Assembly (NCBI RefSeq): GCF_036985595.1
Contig: NZ_BTPU01000006.1
Coordinates: forward strand, 1 to 58,042
Length of the DNA: 58,042 nt
Origin: Vallitalea maricola
GTDB lineage: Bacteria; Bacillota; Clostridia; Lachnospirales; Vallitaleaceae
Reading direction: 5' to 3'
The notes under the pieces were generated by a model. It was given only the letters and a program-made list of their open reading frames with translations. It had not been told where the DNA came from and ran no database searches. A program made the translations under genes and the position numbers. Below are positions 1 through 8,902 of the stretch, one piece after another (the stretch's first letter is position 1; each line of letters opens with the position of its first letter).

Positions 1-42
1 TCTTATAATTAGAGGGTTAGTTTTTTATTCAAGTATATTTAT

Positions 43-303
43 TTAGTCTACATTAAGTCCAGCAATTTTGGCCATTTCAATAATTGATTGTCTAGATACT
101 TTCTTTCCATAATAGTCAATTAAATCATCCATATTGCCAGTGAATATATCAGCAGGCTGATATTTCTTAAGTATGATTTGTTCATTATCGACATAAATTT
201 CAAGAGCATCTTTTTCTTTAATATCAAAATTCCTACGTATTTCAATTGGTAAAGTTATTCTACCTAATTCATCAAGTTTTCTAACAATTCCTGTTGATTT
301 CAT
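43..303 (-). CDS. AbrB/SpoVT-type DNA-binding regulator
   Basis: An 86-residue protein with an N-terminal swapped-hairpin AbrB domain: the opening MKSTGIVRKLDELGRITLP is the classic form of this fold, followed by an EIRRNF segment and a beta-rich stretch to about residue 48. The rest is a short charged tail that may help oligomerisation. Family members are transition-state or sporulation regulators that bind DNA as dimers or tetramers. A GGGGGA ribosome site lies just upstream of the ATG on the minus strand. It is divergent from the serine dehydratase operon, so it may read the shared upstream region, but nothing in the sequence proves that. Which paralogue it is (AbrB, SpoVT or Abh) cannot be decided here. 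Confidence 0.9.
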   Translation of the reverse strand: MKSTGIVRKLDELGRITLPIEIRRNFDIKEKDALEIYVDNEQIILKKYQPADIFTGNMDDLIDYYGKKVSRQSIIEMAKIAGLNVD

Positions 304-403
304 AATATTTCCCCCTCAAACCGTTATGTTTATCCTATATAAGAATAACACAAAAGGTAATAAGTGTCAATAAAATGGATAATCTTGTAAATATAATCTT
401 TTT

Positions 404-431
404 TTGACGAATATTATAAAGTAAGTATTAT
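404..431 (+). promoter_or_regulatory. Likely sigma-A promoter for sdaAB-sdaAA
   Basis: TTGACG and TATTAT are separated by 16 bases, about 110 bases before the sdaAB start. No other good promoter is visible in the 238-base gap between the divergent AbrB gene and sdaAB. The long untranslated leader shows no hairpin I recognise. Confidence 0.5.
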
Positions 432-541
432 TTATCATCTTTAACGCAAATAATAATATATATAATGTTGAAATATAGGAATAAAGAAGGTATAGTTAAA
501 GAAGTAATAATTATCTAGAATCTATCAAAGGAGAACGTAAA

Positions 542-1213
542 ATGGAATATAGTATTTTTGATATTATTGGACCAGTAATGATTGGACCTTCCAGTTCACA
601 TACTGCTGGGGCAGCCAAAATTGGTTATATTGCTAGAGAAATTTTTGGTAAGGAAGTAAGTGAAGTAAGATTTTATCTTCATGGATCATTTGCAAAAACT
701 TATTTAGGGCATGGTACTGATAAAGCACTGTTATCAGGAGTAATGGGTTTTCTTCCAGATGATGAAAGACTTAGAAATGCATATGAGATAGCTGAGAAAA
801 AGGGAATCAAGTATAAATTCAATTCAAAAGATTTAGGAGATGTTCATCCTAACACGGTAAGGATTAATATGTTTTCAAAAGACGGTCATGAAATGATGGT
901 AATGGGTTCCTCTATTGGCGGAGGTAAAGTTTCCATTATAAAAATAAATGATTTTGATGTTGATTTCAATGGAGAATATACTACGTTGATTACAAAACAT
1001 CTAGATAGACCTGGAGTAATGGCAGCTATTACATCAATCTTAGCTAAAGATAGGGTTAATATTGCATTTATGAAGTTATACAGAGATGCTAAAGGAGATT
1101 ATGCCAGACTTATTTTAGAATCTGATGAAGAGATTGAAATGTGTGTACTAGAGGATATTAAAAAAATAGATTATGTAGATGATGTAACTAAAATAGATAA
1201 GTTAAAACTATAA
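542..1213 (+). CDS. sdaAB: L-serine dehydratase, iron-sulfur-dependent, beta subunit
   Basis: Small subunit of the two-chain oxygen-sensitive L-serine dehydratase, which with SdaAA converts L-serine to pyruvate and ammonia in the cytoplasm. The N-terminal half shows the family motif GPSSSHTAGAAKIG, and the last roughly 75 residues form an ACT-type domain (TLITKHLDRPGVMAAITSIL) of the kind that senses amino acids. At 223 residues it has the usual length for the beta chain. The start is preceded by AAAGGAG. The alpha subunit begins 27 bases after the stop, so the two are co-transcribed. This is a typical amino-acid fermentation pair in Clostridia. Confidence 0.96.
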   Translation: MEYSIFDIIGPVMIGPSSSHTAGAAKIGYIAREIFGKEVSEVRFYLHGSFAKTYLGHGTDKALLSGVMGFLPDDERLRNAYEIAEKKGIKYKFNSKDLGDVHPNTVRINMFSKDGHEMMVMGSSIGGGKVSIIKINDFDVDFNGEYTTLITKHLDRPGVMAAITSILAKDRVNIAFMKLYRDAKGDYARLILESDEEIEMCVLEDIKKIDYVDDVTKIDKLKL

Positions 1214-1240
1214 TATCAATGACTTGAAAAGGGTGAGGTA

Positions 1241-2131
1241 ATGAATTATAAAAATGGGAAAGAGCTATTAGCAATATGTAAAGAAAAGAATCTGGCAATA
1301 TATGATGTAGCAATTTTAAATGAAAGTATTAATAGCTCTCTAACTAAAGAGGAAATATATAATGCAATGAAAAATAATCTAGATATAATGAAAAATTCAA
1401 TTGAAAAGGGTCTTGATGAAAAGGAAAAGAATATAAAGGGCTTTATGATCGGCGGGGAAGCAAAAAAGTTAAAAAGATTCTATGAAAACAATAAATCCAT
1501 ATGTGGAAAAACAATGTCCAAAGCTATTAGTTATGCTCTTAGTGTAATGGAAGTAAATGTTTCTATGGGGAGAATCGTAGCTTGTCCTACAGCAGGTTCA
1601 TGTGGAGTATTACCAGCGGTACTTTTAGCTGTACAAGAAAAATTTGACCTAGATGAAGAAACTGTTGTAAAGGGATTATTAACTTCTAGTGCGGTAGGTA
1701 TTATCATTGGTAAGAATGCTTGTCTATCAGGAGCAGAAGGGGGATGTCAAGCTGAGGTAGGGTCTGCATCAGCAATGGTAGCAGCAGCAATTGTGGAGAT
1801 GCTGGGAGGAACACCGGAACAAGCCTTGAATGCATCAGCGATTGCACTTAAAAACCTAATGGGGCTGATTTGTGACCCTGTGGCAGGTCTTGTAGAAGCT
1901 CCATGTGCAAAAAGAAATGCTATAGGTACTTCTAATGCTATGATTTCAGCAGAAATGACTCTAGCTGGTATCAAAAGTGTAATACCATTTGACGAGGTAG
2001 TCATAGCTATGGGAAAAGTAGGGAAAATGCTGCCAGTCAATCTTAGAGAAACAGCAGAAGGTGGTATAGCAACTACACCTACAGGTAGAAAATTGAGAAA
2101 GAAAATATTTGGGGAAGATAAAATAAACTAA
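1241..2131 (+). CDS. sdaAA: L-serine dehydratase, iron-sulfur-dependent, alpha subunit
   Basis: Large, catalytic subunit of the 4Fe-4S L-serine dehydratase. It carries the family's conserved cysteine and glycine segments CPTAGSCGVLPAVL, SGAEGGCQAEVGSASA and CDPVAGLVEAPCAKRNA. The cysteines in these segments are those expected to hold the cluster, which is chelated by substrate serine during dehydration. At 296 residues it is the normal length. GGGTGAGG lies just upstream of the ATG. It follows sdaAB in one operon and is closed by a hairpin with a T tract. The ORF on the opposite strand inside it is a shadow. Confidence 0.96.
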   Translation: MNYKNGKELLAICKEKNLAIYDVAILNESINSSLTKEEIYNAMKNNLDIMKNSIEKGLDEKEKNIKGFMIGGEAKKLKRFYENNKSICGKTMSKAISYALSVMEVNVSMGRIVACPTAGSCGVLPAVLLAVQEKFDLDEETVVKGLLTSSAVGIIIGKNACLSGAEGGCQAEVGSASAMVAAAIVEMLGGTPEQALNASAIALKNLMGLICDPVAGLVEAPCAKRNAIGTSNAMISAEMTLAGIKSVIPFDEVVIAMGKVGKMLPVNLRETAEGGIATTPTGRKLRKKIFGEDKIN

Positions 2132-2138
2132 TTTTAAT

Positions 2139-2232
2139 ATAGAGTTATCCATTTACGTTTTGCATTAATGAAAAAGGGGTATTAGCTTCCAATTATTGCT
2201 AGACTATGTATTATTGGATAACTCTATTTTTT
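2139..2232 (+). terminator. Terminator with a 63-nt loop after sdaAA
   Basis: A perfect 13-bp stem (ATAGAGTTATCCA, 2139-2151, with 2215-2227) is followed by TTTTTT-type sequence. The loop is unusually long at 63 nt and holds a weak inner pairing. The base of the stem plus T tract is a plausible Rho-independent terminator for the serine dehydratase operon. Confidence 0.6.
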
Positions 2233-2398
2233 ATGCTATAGGAAAGATTCCATAACTGATTAGAATATATAAAGAAAATTATTAAATATTTTATTAAAAT
2301 TAACGTAACTTTTTATGGATTTATTCGTATTAATTATAGAGCATGTTTAACATAGGAATTATAATAATTATTATATGAATATCTTGGAGGCAAATAAC

Positions 2399-2914
2399 TT
2401 GGAAATTAATGTTGAATTACTAAAGCAAGGTGATAATAATGAGTTCGAGAGTTTTGTACATAACTATAGATTATCAGCTGAAAATTTCGCAATGAACATA
2501 GTGCATGATAATTATTTGGCACAAGATATAGTACAAGATAGTTTTGCAAAATTATATGTATATAGAGATAAAATTGATAAGAATAAATCTATAAAATCTT
2601 ACTTTTTCTCAATTATAAGGAATAAGGCGATAGATCATATTAGAAAAAGTAAAAGAGAGATGTCCCTCGAATTTGAAATAATAAATTGTTCATCCCCAGA
2701 AAATATAATACTCAAACAAGAAAGAAATGAGCTTATAAATGAGACTATAAACAGGCTTAAACCCATACAACGATATGCAATATATTTATATGTATATGAA
2801 AATCTTAACTACAAAGAGATCGCATTAGTTCTAGGGAAGACGGAAAAACAGATAAAAGCTATAATATTTCGTGCACGTAAGAAACTAAAAACTAAAATTA
2901 ATAGTATCAATTGA
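2399..2914 (+). CDS. RNA polymerase ECF-type sigma factor
   Basis: Sigma-70 family protein of the ECF class with region 2 (residues about 20-90; the DNYLAQDIVQDSFAKLY segment is the core-binding helix) and region 4 helix-turn-helix near the C-terminus (YKEIALVLGKTEKQIKAIIFRARKKL). I place the start at the TTG at 2399, because GGAGG ends 8 bases before it. An ATG 24 bases upstream (2375) gives 179 residues but has no ribosome site. The gene opens an apparent operon with a small membrane protein, an ABC ATPase and two membrane subunits, so it probably controls that exporter in response to an envelope signal (inference). No classical zinc-binding anti-sigma factor follows. Confidence 0.88.
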   Translation: MEINVELLKQGDNNEFESFVHNYRLSAENFAMNIVHDNYLAQDIVQDSFAKLYVYRDKIDKNKSIKSYFFSIIRNKAIDHIRKSKREMSLEFEIINCSSPENIILKQERNELINETINRLKPIQRYAIYLYVYENLNYKEIALVLGKTEKQIKAIIFRARKKLKTKINSIN

Positions 2915-2960
2915 CTGATATTAATATAAGGAATGAGAGATAAATATAGGAGTTGATTAT

Positions 2961-3266
2961 ATGGAAAATAATCATAATGATTATGTGGAGCAGGTTTGGA
3001 AAAAAGTAAGATGGATGGAATATGAAAGGATTCAAAAAGATAAAGCAGAGTTAGCTTCCAAGTTGATTAAACAAAGAGAAAGAAAAGTAAAGCTTAAGCT
3101 GTTTGGATGTTTTTCATTGATTATTATGGTTTTCATCATTTTATTTAAATTTGATTTAACTGTTATTTTATCAGGGGGAGCAGTACTATTCATTGTAGCT
3201 TTATATTATGAAAATATTATTGAAAGAAAAATATACAGGAGGATTATAGATGAAAATATGTATTAG
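2961..3266 (+). CDS. Small membrane protein in ECF/ABC operon, function unknown
   Basis: A 101-residue protein with a highly charged N-terminal cytoplasmic part (about residues 1-48, rich in Lys, Arg and Glu, likely helical) and two membrane segments (about 50-64 and 68-83), then a basic tail. It lies between the sigma factor and the ABC ATPase and overlaps the latter by 17 bases. By position it could be the anti-sigma factor, with the charged N-terminal helix touching the sigma factor, but it has none of the cysteine or histidine motifs of ZAS-type anti-sigmas. I do not recognise a named family. Confidence 0.75.
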   Translation: MENNHNDYVEQVWKKVRWMEYERIQKDKAELASKLIKQRERKVKLKLFGCFSLIIMVFIILFKFDLTVILSGGAVLFIVALYYENIIERKIYRRIIDENMY

Positions 3267-4125
3267 AGATTTGAATAAAAGTTATAGTGATAAACAAGTA
3301 CTCAATAATATTAACCTGGAACTAGAAAATGGCATGCATGGTCTACTTGGACCTAATGGAGCAGGAAAAACAACACTTATGAGAATTCTAACAACTTTAT
3401 TACCTAAGACTTCAGGAGAAATTACTTATGATGGTATAAAAGTTGAGAATAAAAAAGAAGTAAGAAAAATAATAGGATATTTACCACAAGAATTTTCTTT
3501 ATATCCCAATATGTCAGTATATGAAACTGTAGAATATTTTTATTTGTTATCAGATATAAAACCTACAAAATCAAAGATATTATGTTTGTTAGAAGAAGTA
3601 CATCTTGAAACTTGTAGAAAACTTAAGGTAAAAGCATTATCCGGAGGTATGAAAAGAAGACTTGGTATTGCAATAGCTCTTATAAATGACCCAAAAGTAT
3701 TAATTGTAGATGAACCAACAGCAGGACTGGATCCAGAAGAAAGAATAAGATTCCGTAATTTATTATCGGATTTTAGTAAAGATAAAGTTATTATATTATC
3801 TACCCATATCGTTGAAGATATAGCGTTAAGCTGTAGAAGTCTAACAGTAATAAAAGAAGGTAATATCAAATATAGTGGGAAAGTTAGTGATTTCATCAAG
3901 ATTGGTAAAAATAAGGTTTGGAAATTTCCTATTGAAATTGATAAGCTGGATGAAATTAAAAAGGAATATTTAGTTGTTTCAACTGTATTAGAAGAAGATA
4001 GGGCGAACTTGAAAATTATCTCCCAGATTAAACCAAAAGGTGCTGAACCTGTTAATCCTACTTTAGAAGATGCTTACATGAGTTTGATGCAGGAGGTAGA
4101 TGAAAATGTTCTGGAAATTGGTTAA
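3250..4125 (+). CDS. ABC transporter ATP-binding protein
   Basis: Standard ABC ATPase of the CcmA/YhaQ-like export class, 291 residues. Walker A is GPNGAGKTT (about residue 35), signature LSGGMKRR (about 130), Walker B LIVDEPTAGLD (about 153), and the H-loop STHIVED follows. The C-terminal roughly 70 residues form a regulatory tail. A GGAGG site lies before the ATG. The gene overlaps both neighbours, showing translational coupling with the membrane subunits. Substrate unknown; in ECF-linked operons this type often exports peptides or antibiotics (inference). Confidence 0.93.
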   Translation: MKICIRDLNKSYSDKQVLNNINLELENGMHGLLGPNGAGKTTLMRILTTLLPKTSGEITYDGIKVENKKEVRKIIGYLPQEFSLYPNMSVYETVEYFYLLSDIKPTKSKILCLLEEVHLETCRKLKVKALSGGMKRRLGIAIALINDPKVLIVDEPTAGLDPEERIRFRNLLSDFSKDKVIILSTHIVEDIALSCRSLTVIKEGNIKYSGKVSDFIKIGKNKVWKFPIEIDKLDEIKKEYLVVSTVLEEDRANLKIISQIKPKGAEPVNPTLEDAYMSLMQEVDENVLEIG

Positions 4126-5236
4126 TAAAGAAATTAAATATCAATTGAAAAGTATTACCTTTGGTATTTTCTGCGTTTTTGTAGTTTTATTTTATATTAC
4201 TCAATTTGTTGGAGATATCAATATGGAAGAAGTATATACTAATTCTCCACGAGATTTATTAGTAGAAGGTAGTGTCTATTATAAAAGCAATCTAGAAGAT
4301 GAGTCTAGTATAGGTTTTAATCAAAAATTAGATATGTTACATAATTTATTAGAGAATGATGTGAAAAATAAAAGCTTTGTAGTTTTATCAGAACTGTCTG
4401 TAGTTGAGATAGAAGAATTGAACAATGAACAGTTAGAGGTAGTATCAATTATAAAAAAACAAATAGAAGAGAAAGATATATCAGAGCAAGAATATCATAA
4501 TATATTACAACAGGTTCATAATGAGCTTGGACATATAAACATGTATGAAGATGATAAAATCAAAAATCTAGCAGCAAAGAAAGTATTGTTTGAAGAAACT
4601 CTTAAAAGAGAAGAAGAGATAAGGAAATCAGAAAAAGTTACAGGTTCTTATGCAAGGTTGTTTGCTGATTACATAGGAATTGCTGTAGGATTCTTTTCTG
4701 TTTTTATAGCAGCTTTCTCCTTGATTAGAGATAGGAAATATAAAGCTTATGAGATTATTTATACAAAAAAAATATCTTCAATAAAATATGTTATAAGTAA
4801 ATATATAGGAAATGTTTTATTAATGATGATTGTCGTATTGATATTAGCAGGTTATTCAACTATAGATTTCGCAAATCATTATGATAAGATTGATTATTTT
4901 GCTTTCATTAAAATATCAATAACCTGGATTTTGCCAACAATAATGATTGTAACTTCATTGGCATATATATTACAGGTTGCCTTTGGAAATGGTATATTAC
5001 CAATAATAGTTCAATTTATTTATTGGAATTACAGTGTACCATTTAGCAGCAGCCAATACAATGTTAGTAAATATATGATTCGATATAATTATGTATCTAC
5101 ATTATCTGAATATCAAAAGGTAGCTAATGATATCATATTCAATAGGATAGTTATAACATTTATTTCTATAGTATTGTTGGTTGGAGCCATATGGATATTC
5201 GAGAAGAAAAGAGGTAATATCTGTGGGAAAAATTAA
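4106..5236 (+). CDS. ABC exporter membrane subunit (ABC-2-like) with large loop
   Basis: About 376 residues. There is one N-terminal membrane helix (residues about 12-30), a large mostly hydrophilic region to about residue 185, and then five or so membrane helices to the end, the layout of ABC-2-type permeases. I choose the ATG at 4106, giving 9 bases from AGGAGG; an ATG at 4100 is only 3-4 bases away. It overlaps the ATPase gene end by 20 bases. A second, shorter membrane subunit follows immediately, so the exporter is probably a heterodimer. Substrate not predictable from sequence. Confidence 0.85.
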   Translation: MFWKLVNKEIKYQLKSITFGIFCVFVVLFYITQFVGDINMEEVYTNSPRDLLVEGSVYYKSNLEDESSIGFNQKLDMLHNLLENDVKNKSFVVLSELSVVEIEELNNEQLEVVSIIKKQIEEKDISEQEYHNILQQVHNELGHINMYEDDKIKNLAAKKVLFEETLKREEEIRKSEKVTGSYARLFADYIGIAVGFFSVFIAAFSLIRDRKYKAYEIIYTKKISSIKYVISKYIGNVLLMMIVVLILAGYSTIDFANHYDKIDYFAFIKISITWILPTIMIVTSLAYILQVAFGNGILPIIVQFIYWNYSVPFSSSQYNVSKYMIRYNYVSTLSEYQKVANDIIFNRIVITFISIVLLVGAIWIFEKKRGNICGKN

Positions 5237-5852
5237 ACATACGGCAGGGATATTAAGCTTTAACATAAAGACTCTTCCCAAAGGGATATTAATATTCTGT
5301 GTTTCATATACTATCATAATTATCTTTGCATTAAATGTGTCACATACTCTTAATTTCTCACCAATTCATCTTGGAGAATATTTATTGACACCATTAGGAG
5401 TATTATTATTCACTCATTTGGCTGGATTTGAAAAAGAGATTAGAGTGTATGAATTAACCTATATAAAAAAAGTACCACATTGTATAATTGTTATATCACG
5501 GGTTATTTCCTATATGATTAGTATGTATTTGGTTATATTGATTGTATTTGGCATTGAGAAAGTATTTGGAGCAGAGTTTGTTTTTGTTCATTGTGTTAAT
5601 GGCAGTTTTATAACTGCATTATATCTAGGGGTTATAGGTATGATTTCAGCTTATCTTACAGGTCAGAGATCAGTAGGGTATATTATACCTTTTGTCTATT
5701 ATATGCTTGATATGTTCACATTTGGTAGATATACAGGGGGTTTATATCTATTTAGCATGTTAAATGATGATTTTGGTATTAAGATTAATTTGTTAATTGC
5801 CTCGGTAGTTATGTTAATCTTATTCTTCATATATCTGTACAAAAAACTATAA
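5223..5852 (+). CDS. Membrane protein, probable second ABC exporter subunit
   Basis: About 209 residues with six predicted membrane segments and almost no soluble part. The start chosen is GTG at 5223, because AGAGGT stands 8 bases upstream. A longer reading frame opens at 5181, but that would overlap the preceding gene by 56 bases. At 5223 the overlap is 14 bases, as in coupled genes. Last gene of the sigma/ABC operon. It resembles ABC-2-type permease halves in layout, but no diagnostic motif is visible. Confidence 0.8.
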   Translation: MGKIKHTAGILSFNIKTLPKGILIFCVSYTIIIIFALNVSHTLNFSPIHLGEYLLTPLGVLLFTHLAGFEKEIRVYELTYIKKVPHCIIVISRVISYMISMYLVILIVFGIEKVFGAEFVFVHCVNGSFITALYLGVIGMISAYLTGQRSVGYIIPFVYYMLDMFTFGRYTGGLYLFSMLNDDFGIKINLLIASVVMLILFFIYLYKKL

Positions 5853-5941
5853 AACAATAAGATATTAATTTAGGTGTATATTGAAATAAAGCATACTTTT
5901 ATTGCATATAAATAGGTAAAAGATTGTATATGGAGTAAGGT

Positions 5942-6523
5942 ATGCTTAATTATTTATGGGCATTTATGATATTGATAGGAGTAATATTCGGTGCATTCAA
6001 TGGGAAAATGGGTGAAGTAACAGAAGCAGCTATAGAATCATCAAAAGAAGCTGTTAGCTTATGTATTATGTTGGTCGGAGTAGTGGCTATGTGGACTGGA
6101 CTTATGAAAATTGCAGAAAAGGCTGGGCTTATTAAAGGCTTAACAAAAAAGATGAGACCTATACTCAGATTTTTATTTCCAAAGGTACCTGATAATCATC
6201 CAGCACAGAGATATATTGCTACTAATATTATAGCTAACATGCTTGGACTAGGTTGGGGAGCTACACCTCCAGGCTTGAAAGCAATGGAAGAATTGCAGAA
6301 GTTAAATAAGGATAAGAGTATAGCTAGTACAGCAATGTGTACATTTTTAATAATAAATATTTCCTCTGTTCAATTAATATCAGTTAACATATTGGCTTAT
6401 CGTGCCCAATATGGTTCAGAAAATCCAGCAGAAATCATAGGACCTTCCATATTAGCGACAATTATATCTACTTTGGTAGGAGTTATATTTGCAAAAATAA
6501 TGATGAAGGTGAGTAAAAAATGA
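5942..6523 (+). CDS. spmA: Spore maturation protein A (nucleoside-recognition fold)
   Basis: A 193-residue membrane protein with the nucleoside-recognition (Gate) domain typical of SpmA: an N-terminal helix, AIESSKEAVSLCIMLVG, and the polar motif NMLGLGWGATPPGLKAMEEL. In Bacillus subtilis SpmA and SpmB are made in the mother cell or forespore and are needed for spore core dehydration. The stop overlaps the spmB start by 4 bases, so the pair is translationally coupled, as in other spore formers. GGAGTAAGG precedes the ATG. Confidence 0.93.
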   Translation: MLNYLWAFMILIGVIFGAFNGKMGEVTEAAIESSKEAVSLCIMLVGVVAMWTGLMKIAEKAGLIKGLTKKMRPILRFLFPKVPDNHPAQRYIATNIIANMLGLGWGATPPGLKAMEELQKLNKDKSIASTAMCTFLIINISSVQLISVNILAYRAQYGSENPAEIIGPSILATIISTLVGVIFAKIMMKVSKK

Positions 6524-7053
6524 AAATTGTCCTTATGATTTCGGATTTTATGATTCCACTTATATTTGTTCTAATTATAGGTTATGGGTTATTGAATAAT
6601 GTCAAAGTATATGATACATTCATAATTGGAGCCAAGGAAGGTTTTAAGATTGTTTTACAGATTATGCCTACATTGATTGGGCTAATGGTGGCTGTTGGGA
6701 TACTTAGAGCATCAGGTTTTTTAGATGTGCTTACCAATGTTTTGACTCCAATAACAAGTAAGATACATTTTCCTTCCGAATTAGTACCAATAGCATTAAT
6801 GCGAACAGTATCATCCTCAGCTACTACAGGGTTAATACTGGATCTATTCAAGACATATGGTCCAGATTCTCTTATTGGGAGAATGACATCTGTTATGATG
6901 GGTTGTACAGAAACTGTTTTTTATACTTTATCAATATATTTTATGACAGTTAAAATCAAGAAAACCAGATATACGTTGACAGGAGCTTTACTAGTTAGTC
7001 TAGCTGGTATAATTGCATCAGTAATAATAACTTATAGTGTTTTTGGTAATTAA
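6520..7053 (+). CDS. spmB: Spore maturation protein B
   Basis: A 177-residue partner of SpmA with the same nucleoside-recognition fold. The segments GAKEGFKIVLQIMPTLIGLM, LMRTVSSSATTGLILD and GCTETVFYTLSIYF are characteristic of SpmB. Several membrane helices fill the protein. It overlaps spmA by 4 bases. It converges with the L,D-transpeptidase gene; a perfect AT-only palindrome at 7058-7077 sits in the junction and overlaps the end of that gene. Presence of the pair supports an endospore-forming organism. Confidence 0.93.
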   Translation: MKIVLMISDFMIPLIFVLIIGYGLLNNVKVYDTFIIGAKEGFKIVLQIMPTLIGLMVAVGILRASGFLDVLTNVLTPITSKIHFPSELVPIALMRTVSSSATTGLILDLFKTYGPDSLIGRMTSVMMGCTETVFYTLSIYFMTVKIKKTRYTLTGALLVSLAGIIASVIITYSVFGN

Positions 7054-7061
7054 GTAGTATT

Positions 7062-7547
7062 TTAATATATTAAAATAGGGGTATTTAAAGGAATAATTGA
7101 ATAAAGCTCTGCTGCTTGATTAGAGTACATACGTATACAACCATTACTAGCTCTTGTACCAACAGACCAGGGTTTATTAGTTCCATGTATTCCATAAATA
7201 CCCCAAGGAACACTTAGCTGCATGAAATGTCCGCCGAATTGGTCACCCCATAACCCTTTTTTTATTATTTTCCAAGAACCTTTTGGAGTTGGGGTAGATG
7301 GTTTACCAATAGCTACTGGATAATGCTTGATAACCCTATCATTACTTAATAATTTTAGGATTCTATTTTTTAATACAATCTCAATGGAGAATGGATTGTC
7401 CTTTTCATCTGGAATAATAATGATATCTCCAACTTTTAGGGTATCTGGATTAGTTATATTATTAGCATAAATAATACTTTTTAAAGGAGTTTTATATTGA
7501 TAGCTTATCTTTGCTAATGTATCACCTGATTTAATAGTATATTTCAT
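7062..7547 (-). CDS. LysM domain L,D-transpeptidase (YkuD family)
   Basis: A 161-residue protein. An N-terminal LysM repeat (residues about 2-47, YTIKSGDTLAKISYQYKTP) binds peptidoglycan, and a YkuD catalytic domain fills the rest. The catalytic signature HGTNKPWSVGTRASNGCIRM includes the active-site cysteine in SxGCIRM. No signal peptide is visible, as in Bacillus YkuD-type spore proteins, so it may act on spore cortex or be exported otherwise. The reaction is L,D-transpeptide cross-linking of peptidoglycan stem peptides. A GGTG-containing ribosome site lies before the ATG. Confidence 0.93.
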   Translation of the reverse strand: MKYTIKSGDTLAKISYQYKTPLKSIIYANNITNPDTLKVGDIIIIPDEKDNPFSIEIVLKNRILKLLSNDRVIKHYPVAIGKPSTPTPKGSWKIIKKGLWGDQFGGHFMQLSVPWGIYGIHGTNKPWSVGTRASNGCIRMYSNQAAELYSIIPLNTPILIY

Positions 7548-7623
7548 TGAATCACCTTATAAATAATTATAATAAATATTATGTTATAAGTAATGAGATT
7601 GTGTTAGGTGTGTAAGCTGTTAT

Positions 7624-8604
7624 TTAATTACTGGAAGTATTTTTGTTTGCGAGCATCTTAAAGATATTTTTTATATGGAAAGTTGAGCCGGAATCGAATT
7701 TTGGTGTTACTACATCACAATTTTTACACATTTGATGAAGACTTCTATCCTTCAACATCATTTTCCTAAGGTTTTGATATTTTTCCCCTCTCCAAATATC
7801 TATAAGTTTTTCTTTTGTTAGGTCTCCCATAGTAATTTTACCAGTTGCATCATTACAACATAGACTTAATTTGCCATCAGGGCGTACAACTACTTGTTCA
7901 AAAGGATACATACAGGATGATTTCAGCTTGAACTTATTATTTGTACGATTATTTGCTTGTCCACCTCTATTGGTCAATACTTCAGTTTCTTTTCTAAGAT
8001 AGATGAAGACTTTGCAGGCAGATGGATTCTTTTCATTATAGCTGTCGATTATTTTAACCTTCTCATTGGCTTCTAATAGGTCATTGTAATTATCGATTAT
8101 TAATTTATCTAGATATTTCCTGATCTCTATAAATTTTTCAATAGTCAGTAATGAACCATTAGTGAATAAATATAGCTCTGCATTAGGTAAAGCTTCTCTT
8201 GAGCGTTTTAATAAATCAATCAACCGTTTATCCAATAATGGTTCATTATTAGAATATAATCCAAAACTACCAGAATAATTTATTTCACCCAGTTGTGTAA
8301 TGATAGAAGTAAATAGGGATTCATCCATTATTTTAAAAGGTCTAGGGTCATTGTGTTTATTGACAGGGCAAAAAGCACAGCTGCCATTACATCTATTGAT
8401 TGTTTCAACCTCAATAGTTTGAAAGACAGGAAATTCCTTCATAGAAACATATTTCTTAGCTAATTTTTTACTTTTATGGGTAAAAAGGCGATCAAAAATA
8501 ACTACACTTTTTGGTAGTATATGTTTCTCCAATGCCTTAGGACATTTTTTTTCTAAGTAAGATTTAATCTTACCCACACCATTTTTATATGGATTTAATA
8601 TCAT
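7624..8604 (-). CDS. Radical SAM protein with SPASM domain
   Basis: A 326-residue enzyme. The radical SAM cluster motif is CNGSCAFC (CxxxCxxC, residues about 72-79), after VETINR. A C-terminal SPASM-type cysteine set is present (SCMYPFEQVVVRPDGKLSLCC and later CKNCD) for one or more extra Fe-S clusters. SPASM enzymes often modify peptides or proteins, but no small precursor peptide gene is visible on either side, so the substrate is unknown. It stands alone, divergent from the polymerase operon. The first 50 residues are basic and variable. Confidence 0.9.
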   Translation of the reverse strand: MILNPYKNGVGKIKSYLEKKCPKALEKHILPKSVVIFDRLFTHKSKKLAKKYVSMKEFPVFQTIEVETINRCNGSCAFCPVNKHNDPRPFKIMDESLFTSIITQLGEINYSGSFGLYSNNEPLLDKRLIDLLKRSREALPNAELYLFTNGSLLTIEKFIEIRKYLDKLIIDNYNDLLEANEKVKIIDSYNEKNPSACKVFIYLRKETEVLTNRGGQANNRTNNKFKLKSSCMYPFEQVVVRPDGKLSLCCNDATGKITMGDLTKEKLIDIWRGEKYQNLRKMMLKDRSLHQMCKNCDVVTPKFDSGSTFHIKNIFKMLANKNTSSN

Positions 8605-8902
8605 GATATTTCTCCCTTCATCAAAAAAATCTAGTGGATTATAAGTTTATTATTATCAGTTAGACATTATATGAAAAAACTCCCCTATTTTTCTAGTCCT
8701 ATTTAATGATAGTTAATCTAGTTATTAAATAAAAAAAGCAGTATATATATTATATGTAAAATAAGAACGAAAAATAATTTAAAATGGCCATTTTTATTGA
8801 CTTCGACAGTTTAACTGATTATACATAGAATTGGATATAATATAAGTAAAGAATTGAAATGAAACTATAATATAAATAGCTAAAATGAGGAGTATTGTTA
8901 AA
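8605..8902. other. Divergent intergenic region before dnaE operon
   Basis: AT-rich gap between the radical SAM and polymerase genes. A plausible -10 (TATAAT, near 8838) and a TTGACT at about 8799 are visible on the plus strand. No damage box (LexA-type CGAAC...GTTCG) or repeat is seen. Confidence 0.4.

Noticed and set aside
1747..2152. Minus-strand frames inside sdaAA
   Set aside because: Fully inside a well-supported gene, no ribosome site, composition of a reversed coding sequence.
7624..8604. RiPP maturation locus around the radical SAM/SPASM protein
   Set aside because: No small precursor peptide gene, protease or exporter is adjacent; both neighbours are divergent or unrelated.
8605..8902. 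LexA box before the dnaE operon
   Set aside because: I looked for a CGAAC...GTTCG palindrome to support damage induction; only an isolated GAACGAA is present without its partner half.
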